Source of the DNA: Spirochaetales bacterium
Lineage (GTDB): Bacteria; Spirochaetota; Spirochaetia; SZUA-6; JAFGRV01
Direction: 5' to 3'
NCBI GenBank assembly: GCA_016935735.1
Contig: JAFGQK010000301.1
Span: forward strand, 1 to 61,911
DNA: 61,911 nucleotides
How positions within the stretch are numbered: position 1 is the first letter of the stretch; every line of letters starts with the position of its first letter. The notes under the pieces are model-generated. The model worked only from the letters and a program-made list of their open reading frames with translations. It had not been told where the DNA came from and did no database searches. Made by a program: the position numbers and the translations under genes. Shown here one piece after another: positions 1 to 8,400 of the stretch.

Positions 1-311
1 CTTCTTCTTCATTCAGTGTTTTCCGTGTATTCAGTGGTTCTATTTTTTATGTCAAGTAGTTTTGCCTGTTTTCGAATTCCCCCCCGAGTTACATACAGGG
101 ATTTCCCGGGAAATAGACCACGGATGTCCAGGGACACCAGGACACGGATAAGGTTTGAGTAAGCCTGCGCAGATTGACTCCAGGGAGTCCATACAGATTT
201 TACTAAAGGAAACTTTACTATGAGAACATATTTCACCCCTCTTTATTCTTAAGAATGCAGTTGAGGTTATAAAAATAGTAAAACAAATACCACTATCTCT
301 ATTTATACTTG
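1..311. other. Intergenic region with dispersed repeats, no credible gene
   Basis: No convincing coding region. The first 60 bases contain 'cattcagtgttttccgtg' and 'tattcagtggtt', and 112-155 contains 'gaccacggatgtccaggg' and 'gacacggat'. Phrases of this kind are common as dispersed intergenic repeats in environmental bacterial genomes (general knowledge, not checked here). Short open frames on the - strand in this stretch lack homology, a ribosome site and protein-like composition, so they are not called. Confidence 0.5.
96..201 (-). repeat. Left copy of an imperfect inverted intergenic repeat
   Basis: Read on the - strand this segment begins AAAATCTGT and ends TTTCCCGGGAAATCCCTG. The segment at 1638-1736, read on the + strand, begins AAAATCTGT and ends TTTCCCGGGGAATCCCTG at nearly the same spacing (106 against 99 bp). 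The interiors share only short blocks such as ACTCCC and GTCAATCTG. I read them as diverged copies of one dispersed repeat lying in opposite orientation outside the insertion sequence. Confidence 0.45.
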
Positions 312-337
312 TTATCCAGATGCTCGTTCTGAATAAC
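311..337. repeat. Hairpin overlapping the transposase stop codon
   Basis: GTTATCCAGA (311-320) pairs with TCTGAATAAC (328-337) with one mismatch, leaving a 7-nt loop. It overlaps the end of the transposase reading frame. There is no T-run directly after it on the - strand, so it is not a classical intrinsic terminator. It could limit read-through out of the element or be an element-end structure. Confidence 0.35.
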
Positions 338-1520
338 AAATAAATAACGAATTATAAATCAATCTACAGACATAAATAAATGTCCACTTAGCATACTCAT
401 AAGTTTCTTTTTCATCTTTCGCCTTTTTTTCTATCCGGGATAAAACCTTTTCTTTGTATATATTTAAAATTGCAAATGCTAAGAAGAATATGAGTAATAA
501 TTTCATCATAGCATTATTCTGATTATCTCTTTTAAAATAATCATGTTTTGATTTGCATAATGAATTAAGTTGCCTGAAATCATTATTTTCAATTTTCCAC
601 CTTGAATGGCTTCCCTCTTTCATTTCTAAGGCATTTAACGATACATCGGTAGTAAAAGCATAGAATGATGTAATTTCATCCGTTTTTATATTCTTCTCTA
701 TTACCCGTGCTACTTTCATAGGAGCATCTACCCCATCAAATTTCATATCTGACACTGCAATAACATCATATTTTACCATTCGATTTTCATCAAAACCACT
801 ATATTGTTCAAGTTCTTTACTTATCGATTCAGTATCAAACATACCCTTTGCATCTTTTATTATGGACAATCTTTCTTCTCCGCTCTTAATTAATACATGA
901 ATTCCATTCTTTAAACAATTTCTTATGAAATACCGGCTTTTATATAAACCATCAACAATCACAAGGTCCACAAATGATTTTTTTAATATACCAACAACCT
1001 GGTCTATCAGTTTTTCAGCTTCCGGCAATTCTTTGCCTTTCTTTTCCATTATTCTTAAGTCCAATGGAAATAGTATATTTTCTCCAATAATTGTTATCCT
1101 TACAACAAGATATTTTCCATAACCGGTCCCATCGATGAGGGCTATCCTCCTTTTCCTGCTATCAGATGTCAATTGATAATTTAAATATCCGCTTTTCTCG
1201 ATTTGTTTAAATACCTTATAATTCATTTTTTGCAGTTCTTTTAATTCAAAATTAAACTCAAGATTCCTTATTATAGTGCTGTCTGATACCACCATCTTTC
1301 TTTTTGAGGTGAAAAATGACTTAACGGCTTTTTCCCGCATTAATTGATCTGTTTGTAAAAAACTTTTTAAATTTAGCAATACCATAAAAAATATGCTATA
1401 ATATATATGAGACAGTGGTATTTGTCTTTTTCTCCGTTTATCGGAGAGGCTCTTAACACTTTTGGGTATCCCATATGCTGTTAAGAGCTTTTTTATTTCC
1501 TCTATATTGGGTTTTCCCAC
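312..1520 (-). CDS. IS4-like DDE transposase
   Basis: A 402-residue protein with the layout of IS4-superfamily transposases. The N-terminal third is basic and helical. A first acidic residue lies in 'ALIDGTGYGKYLV' (about residue 130), a second in 'DLVIVDGLYKSR' (about 190), and a C-terminal 'HSRWKIENNDFRQLNSL' block (about 310) supplies the catalytic Glu in a W-x-I-E-N context. A hydrophobic segment 'MKLLLIFFLAFAILNIY' follows, as is usual near the C-terminus of this family. The start is GTG at 1520-1518, preceded by a purine-rich AGGGG ribosome site; the ATG two bases upstream is out of frame. The frame looks intact. The enzyme should catalyse cut-and-paste transposition of its own element. 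Its position beside the synthetase genes may reflect past insertion into the locus edge and has no evident role in biosynthesis. Confidence 0.85.
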   Translation of the reverse strand: MGKPNIEEIKKLLTAYGIPKSVKSLSDKRRKRQIPLSHIYYSIFFMVLLNLKSFLQTDQLMREKAVKSFFTSKRKMVVSDSTIIRNLEFNFELKELQKMNYKVFKQIEKSGYLNYQLTSDSRKRRIALIDGTGYGKYLVVRITIIGENILFPLDLRIMEKKGKELPEAEKLIDQVVGILKKSFVDLVIVDGLYKSRYFIRNCLKNGIHVLIKSGEERLSIIKDAKGMFDTESISKELEQYSGFDENRMVKYDVIAVSDMKFDGVDAPMKVARVIEKNIKTDEITSFYAFTTDVSLNALEMKEGSHSRWKIENNDFRQLNSLCKSKHDYFKRDNQNNAMMKLLLIFFLAFAILNIYKEKVLSRIEKKAKDEKETYEYAKWTFIYVCRLIYNSLFICYSERASG

Positions 1521-1548
1521 ATTTCGTTCCCCTCCCAGGTTCGAAGAT

Positions 1549-1597
1549 AAAAGAAGAAAGAGAAAAAGAAAGAAAAAGAGAAAGAAGAAAAGAAAAA
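1549..1597 (+). repeat. 49-nt uninterrupted purine (A/G) tract
   Basis: All bases from 1549 to 1597 are A or G, in irregular GAAA/AGAAG units. The tract sits just upstream of the transposase start and directly before the right copy of the candidate target duplication. Long homopurine runs can form triplex structures or arise by slippage. It translates as a Lys/Arg-rich string in one frame, which is not a real protein. Confidence 0.7.
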
Positions 1598-1637
1598 CAT
1601 ATTTCGTATTATATCACATAGTTATTGATTTTATAAA

Positions 1638-1736
1638 AAAATCTGTGTTCCCGGTGTCCTTCAGACGCATCTGTACTCCCGTGGCCGCCCGGTCAATCTG
1701 TGGTTCCTTCCTTCTTTTTTTTCCCGGGGAATCCCT
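1638..1736 (+). repeat. Right copy of an imperfect inverted intergenic repeat
   Basis: Partner of 96-201 on the opposite strand; it shares the AAAATCTGT start and the TTTCCCGGGGAATCCCTG end. See the left copy for the comparison. Confidence 0.45.
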
Positions 1737-1754
1737 GAATTTTACAGAATTTGC

Positions 1755-1783
1755 TTGACAATTCTAAAAAATTGTTATAGAAT
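1755..1783 (+). promoter_or_regulatory. Sigma70-like promoter with dyad in the spacer
   Basis: TTGACA (1755-1760), a 17-bp spacer, then TAGAAT (1778-1783), close to the consensus -35/-10 pair. ATTCTA (1761-1766) and TAGAAT (1778-1783) are exact reverse complements, so a dyad spans the spacer and the -10 element, as a repressor site would. If used, it would give a leader of about 630 nt before the first synthetase gene. Confidence 0.5.
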
Positions 1784-2356
1784 AGCACTTTCTAAGAAAA
1801 TTAAATTATATAAAAATAATACGGATAGAGAGAAGAGAACTTGTTTCTTTTATAACAAGCAGCAGGAATGTATAAAGAAAATATTTTGATGCGTAGTATA
1901 TGTTTTTAATAGTTGCCCGGTAAATAGTGATAGAAAATTTTTTTTAAATGATAAGTTCCTGAATAATCTGTACTCAATTACACCCTGGCGGTTAAAAATG
2001 GTATGGTGTAAGAAAATGCAGATGAAAATGTTCACAAATACTACATGATCGAGGAAGGATGGAATTTATTAATAATGGAAACGAAACAGAGAATTAAATA
2101 AGGAACAATAGTATTAAAATAAATAATATTAAATTTTAAAAGAAAGAGTGGGTAATACAAAGAATATGCATGAAATGGAAATCCGGCCTCCCTTGTAAAA
2201 TGATAAGGGAGTAAAAGAAAACTTGTCGATGCTGTTGAAAACAATAATTCACCGTAATTAAAGAGTTTCCTGCAAAAGGAAACGCTTAAAAAGAATACCG
2301 CTTTATATGCATGTGCACTATATCATGTATGGGGTATAAAGATTTCAATACCGTTT

Positions 2357-2385
2357 TTTACAGTGTATTCAATAAAGCATGTAAT
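2357..2385 (+). promoter_or_regulatory. Candidate promoter just upstream of NRPS1
   Basis: TTTACA (2357-2362), 17 bp, TGTAAT (2380-2385). Transcription would start near 2392 and leave a leader of about 30 nt before the ATG at 2421. The ribosome site AAAGGA is at 2409-2414, six bases from the start codon. TTTCAATACCG at 2343-2353 lies immediately upstream; a similar TTTCAATACGG is present at 43854-43864 ahead of the second NRPS line. Confidence 0.45.
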
Positions 2386-2420
2386 GTGAAGTAACTTAAC
2401 AAGGATATAAAGGAATTTCT

Positions 2421-5400
2421 ATGGATACTAAGAACAGGAATCCAATTTTATCGTTATTGGAAAGACAGATCAGTATTATTGAAAAAGGATTAAAACAAAT
2501 ACCCGGGGTAAGCGGGATCGCGGTGGTATTGAAAGAATCAAAGAAAAAAAGAGACTGTTATCATATAAAGGATATTATAGGTGCCCGGGATGATGAAAAA
2601 GATCATGAGCCTTTTTTACCTGAAAATTCCAGAAAAGAAAATCATATACACCATGACGTTATTGATGATGCCCCGAATGAAGAGTCTGAATCTTTTACCC
2701 TGACAGGGACTAATACAGTTAATGCAATAAGCTGCGGAGCAGAATTGGTCTATGATTCCAATGATCCCCGGACAATACAGGAATTACTCGGAAATGTTTG
2801 TGAGATAGCCGGTGATAATGGTATCCTGTATGTACAGGAAAATGATACGGAAATTTTTCAGTCTTACAGGGATTTAAAAGATGATGCAGAACGGGTTTTA
2901 AACGGGTTGCGTAAAGCAGGATTAAAGCCGGGAGACTATGTTATTTTCCAGTTTAAAGATTATAAAAATTTCATCACGGCTTTCTGGGCTTGCATGTTAG
3001 GCGGATTCATCCCTACACCCGTCAGTGTGGCTCCTGTTTATAATATGGAATCCTCTACGGTAAAAAAAATATATAATGCCTGGAAGCTTTTGCATTGTCC
3101 GGTTATCTTTACCGAAGACGCCTTTTTATCTTCAATTAAGACACTGGATAATGAATGGAAGGTTTTAAGCATCAATCCTTTATATACCTGTACACCCGAT
3201 CATGACTGGTATCATTCCCAACCCGGTGATCTGGTTCTTAATTTATTGACGTCCGGGAGTACAGGTATGCCTAAATGTGTTCAGCATAAAAGTACAAGTA
3301 TCCTGTACAGAAATAAAGCCGGATGTGTTTTCGATAATTTTAAAAGGGACGAAGTTACCTTGAACTGGATGCCCCTGGAACATGTTGGCGGTATTGTTAT
3401 GTTTCATATAAGGGATGTTTACCTGGGATGCAGGCAAATAATCTGTAAAATCGAACATTTTATAAGCAATCCGGTTAATCTTTTAAAATGGATAGAAAAA
3501 TACAGGGTAACAGCATCATGGGGGCCGAATTTTGCCTTTGCCATGGTAAATGACCAGGAAAATGTCATCAAGCAATCAAATTGGGATTTGTCTTCCATGA
3601 AATATTTCCTTAATGGTGCAGAAACAATAAACCCGAAAGTAGCTGAACGGTTTATGAAATTACTCACGCCCTATGGTTTTCATAAAACAGCCATGGTTCC
3701 TGCTTATGGCATGTCGGAGACATCGTCAGGAATTGTCGAGTCAAGGCTTGTATTTGAAGAAGATAAAACAATCGGGCTTCAATATATAGACAAAAAATCC
3801 CTGGGAGGAAATCTCCGGACAGTTGCGCCGGGGGATGATGATTGTATCGTTTTTACCGAGGTGGGTGTCCCTTTGCCCGGTGTGATGTTTCGTATAACAG
3901 ATAAAAGAGACAGGGTAATACCGGAAAGAAGAATAGGACGAATACAGGTAAAAGGCCCTGTTATAATGGCCGGGTATTACAATAATCCGGAAGCCAATAA
4001 GGAAGTTTTTCTGGAAGATGGGTGGTTTCATACAGGCGATCTCGGATTTCTGGATAAAGGACGCCTGACAATTACCGGCAGGGAAAAAGATCTGATTATC
4101 ATTAATGGGGTGAATTATTATAACTATGAAATTGAATCCGTTATTGAAGAGTGTGAGGGTGTGGAAAAGACATTTTCCGCTGCATGCGATATACCGGGAC
4201 CAGGGGGAAGCGATTCTTTTGTCGTTTTTTTCGTTCCAAAAGAACCGGGAAAAAACTCCCGATTCAACTTGATCCCGCAAATACGGCGGAGAATTATTAA
4301 CATCCTTGGTATTAATCCCGATTATATTATCCCGGTTACAAAAGACCGGTTTTATAAAACAGAGAGTGGTAAAATTCAACGTGTGAAAATGAAAAAATCG
4401 TTTTTAAACGGTGAATTCGAAAATACTCTGAAACAGATCGATATTTATTATGAAAACGATAATACAATACCCGATTGGATATATAAAAGAATCTGGATAA
4501 AGAGAAAGCTTTCCGCAGACATACCTGGAAAAGCCGGCAATAAAGAATTGACGGTCTTGATTTTTTCGGACACAGAAGGATTGGCGTTAGAGATCAAAAA
4601 GATTTTAAACAGGAATTCGAAGTTTATATTCGTACAACCCGGTCCTGGTTTTTCGAGACTTGATCCGGATCATTATGTCATTAACCCGGAAGCCGGGGAA
4701 GATTATACCAGGCTAATAGAATCCCTTGACAAAGAACAATGTACCATTAATACAATTATCCATTTATGGAATTACGGGAAGTATCAACAGATTTCAAATC
4801 TGAATCAATTAAAATCCTCACAATACCTATCGGCATACAGCATGCTTTTTCTCATTCACACGATAAGGATGTTCAAACATGGGATCGATGTCATCGCCGT
4901 GACATCGGATACGTTACCGGTTGTACAGGAAAACGGGCAGGCATTTGAGAAATCAACAATAACAGGAATTATAAAAACGATTCCATATGAATATACACAC
5001 ATTCGCTGCAAACATGTAGATCTGGCTTTTCATGCCGTGGCTGAAAATGCGGAATATATTGTATCTGAATTAAACTCCTTTAAAGATACCTGTGTGGTTT
5101 ACAGGAACGGTACAAGGTTTGTACCGGCACTTGAAAAGCTATATCTGCCGGAGCTTGAAAATAAAACGCTGCCATTAAAAAAGGGTGGACTCTATCTTGT
5201 TACAGGTATAAAAAGCAGCCCGGGAAAAGACATAGCCGGGTTTCTGCTCGAAGATTATAATGCCGGACTCATCATCATTAATAATGAAAATAACCGGGAT
5301 GATGATCGTACGAAAGAGTCGGAAGAATTCATTCAATATGAAAACCGGGTAGTACATTATACCACACCTCTATCCGATATAAATGCCCTGGTTCATTTTA

Positions 5401-8400
5401 TTTCAGAACAGGAACAAAGGTGGGGAACAACGTTATCCGGTATTTTCCATTTTGCCGGTATAAATGAATTGGCAGGCCTGGCAGAATTAAACAGGAAAAA
5501 GCTGGATGATATTTTTGCAGTCAACGTATATGAAACATGGATTCTTTCACAATTAATAAAGGATAAGGACATTTTATTTGTTTCTTCCTCTTCTCCCGAT
5601 GTTCTTACCGGTGGTGAACGTATGGGAGGATTATGTTCTGCATATGGTTTTGCTGAAATTTATTCCGGTTTTTTAAACTATTGTAAAAAGGTGAAAGCGT
5701 TTTGCTTTGCATGGAATCCATGGAAAGAATCCGGTGAATTCCATTTTTCCGGTGATAATGTTCATAGTAACAGGAAGAAGGGATTGAATTCCATCCTCGC
5801 CGGACTGAAAAGCGACCTGCCTGTTCTTTATATAGGTATGGATGAAACACTAAGCGATAAATCCGGTATTGTTACCCATTCCATAGCCAATGAATACAGA
5901 TTGATAATTTATTACTCAAAAGGAAACGGGGAAGATGCATACATTCTCCGGCAAGAACTGGATAGGTGTCTGAATGATTATTTACCGCCAAATATCCGGG
6001 TAAGTAAAGAATTTACCTGTGTTGAGGAAATTCCTTTAAATGATTCAAAGGAACCGGATAAAACCCTTTTAAATATGCTGGATGAGAAACCGGTACATAC
6101 GGTTACACCACAAAACCACCAGGAAGTAAGCATCTATAAAATATGGAAAAGCATTCTCAACAAGGACCACATCGGGGTATATGATAATTTTTTTGAATTA
6201 GGAGGACACTCTTTAAAAGCAACCCAGGCAGTTTCTGCAATCAGGAAAGAACTGAATGCCGAGATCTCCATAACGGATTTATTCATGAATCCGACAATTA
6301 AGGAATTGGCAGAACTGGTAAATAAAAGAATAGTGAAAGAACCCGAGAAAAATGATTTAAAAGTTACAAAAAGAGAGTATGGGAAAATAGCACCGATGTC
6401 CTCGGCCCAGAAACGTCAGTGGTTTTTATACCAGTTGAATCCGGATAATCCTTTTTATATAAATACAATCGCAATCAAGCTGAAAGGGGAATTGAATATT
6501 CATGCACTTTCCGGGAGTATACAGGCTATTATTGACCGGCATGAAATTTTAAGAACAACCTTTGATACCATTAATGATACTCCATCACAAATCATTCATG
6601 ATACGTTTAAAATAAACATACCATTTATTGATCTTTCAACTGATAACAGCGGGGACATAAATGGCAAAATAGCGGATATCAAAATGAACGAAGCAAAAAA
6701 ACCTTTTAATTTAATTACCGGGCCTGTTATCCGTGCCATGTTGATTTTCATAAACAGCGACGAACATATATTGCTTTTTTCCATCCACCATATGGTTTCT
6801 GACGGATGGTCAGCGGGGCTTTTTGTCCAGGAAATCTCCTCTTTTTACCGGAAAATAGAAACAAATAAAAAGGATGAGATAGGAAAACCGGCACTACAAT
6901 ACACCGATTTTGTCTTGTGGCAGGAGGAATGGCTAAAGAGTGAAAAGTATAAAGAACAACTTGCCTACTGGAAAGAAACATTGGCAGGTGAAATTCCTGT
7001 TCTCGATTTACACCCGGACTTCCCGAGACCCCCTGTTCAAAGCAACAGGGGAAAATGCCTTGCATTAGTACTCCGGCCTTCGGTTATACAAATAGTAACA
7101 ACGATAAGCCGGGATGAAGGGGTTTCCCTTTTTATGACCCTGTTGGCTGCTTTTATCATTCTCCTGGCCAAATACTCTTCGCTCTACGATATAATCCTCG
7201 GGACCATGATTGCAAACAGGAACCGGGAAGAGATCGAGACGCTCATCGGTGTATTCATCAATACTCTTGTTTTAAGGGTGAAAGTCTCCCCATCTCAAAG
7301 CTTCAGGGAAATAGTGAAGACAGTCAAGGAGAGTACCCTGTCTGCGTATGAAAACCAGGATGTTCCATTCGAAAAACTGGTGGATGAACTCAAGATTCCG
7401 AGAGATCTGAGCCGTCACCCGGTTTTCCAGGTATTGTTTGTCATGCAGAATACTCCTTTTAAGGAGATTACCATAGACCGGATAACGACCGAGATTGATA
7501 TTGTAAATACCGAGACCTCTGCATTCGATTTATCCGTTCAGATTTTCGAGGAAACAGATACACTCAAGATTTTATTCGGATATAATACCGACCTTTTTTC
7601 TGAGTATACTATTTCGCATTTAATGGAGCGGTATTCACTCATTATCGATACGGTTGGTCAGAATCCGGATATTCTTTTTTCCGGTATTGATATGCTCACT
7701 GTCGCGGATAAAGAAAATATCCTGGGGAAATGGAATTCAACGTATACCGAATATCCGAAAACCACCTGTGTCCACCGGTTATTTGAAAACCGGGTGAAAG
7801 AACATCCCGGTCATATCGCTCTTGTTTATGGGAACGAGACGGTAACATACCATGAGTTAAATACAAAGGCCAATAAGCTGGCACGATTATTGGTAAGAAA
7901 AGGAGTCCAGCCGGAAGACATTGTACCGGTTGTGGCGGACGAATCGATTGCCATGATTGTCGCGCTCCTGGGCGTCATGAAAGCGGGGGGTGCTTATTTA
8001 CCGATAGATCCGGCATACCCGGAGGAGAGAATACGGTATATGACAGCGAACAGCCGGAGCAGGATACTGCTTACGTTGAATAAATACTTAAAAATGAATA
8101 TAGTTCACGGGGATGTAATAGATCTGGAAGATGATGCGACATATGCCGGGGATGGAAACAATATAGATGTACCTGTTCAACCGGAAAATCTAGCATATGT
8201 CATATATACATCCGGTTCCACTGGAACACCAAAAGGTGTAATGGTTGAACACCGGTCTTTATGTAATTTATGTTCCTGGCATATACGTGCTTTTTCGGTA
8301 ACGGATAAAGACCGGGCAACGAAATATGCCGGTTTCGGATTTGATGCTTCTGTCTGGGAGATTTTCCCCTATTTAATAAGCGGGGCATGCCTGTTTATAA

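Larger units (their letters stand above)
225..1605 (-). mobile_element. Candidate insertion sequence carrying an IS4-like transposase
   Basis: A single DDE transposase gene is bracketed by a perfect 10-bp direct repeat AACATATTTC at 225-234 and 1596-1605. That fits the target-site duplication size of IS4-type elements. I could not find matching terminal inverted repeats just inside these copies (ACCCCTCTTTATTC on the left, a polypyrimidine end on the right), so the boundaries are tentative. A chance 10-mer in AT-rich flanks is possible. No passenger genes are present. Confidence 0.35.
1606..2420. other. Non-coding leader upstream of the NRPS operon
   Basis: About 800 bp without a credible gene. 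It holds the right copy of the inverted intergenic repeat (1638-1736), a strong sigma70-like promoter with dyad symmetry (1755-1783), a 7-bp inverted repeat TTACACC/GGTGTAA (1978-1984 and 2005-2011, 20-nt loop), and a second promoter candidate (2357-2385) close to the first synthetase gene. I recognise no riboswitch or small RNA. Confidence 0.5.

Noticed and set aside
9..339. Short - strand frames at the left edge
   Set aside because: They lie in dispersed intergenic repeat sequence and show no recognisable domain or start signal.
1549..1597. Possible CRISPR or tandem repeat array
   Set aside because: The purine tract has no constant repeat unit or spacers; no CRISPR-like array was seen anywhere in the window.
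1462..1758. Open frame encoding a Lys/Arg-rich string on the + strand
   Set aside because: It is produced by the purine tract at 1549-1597 and overlaps the start of the transposase on the other strand; no ribosome site.
3741..4379. 212-codon open frame on the - strand inside NRPS1
   Set aside because: It is antisense to the conserved acyl-ligase motifs, has no ribosome site and an unlikely composition; it is a shadow of the synthetase frame.
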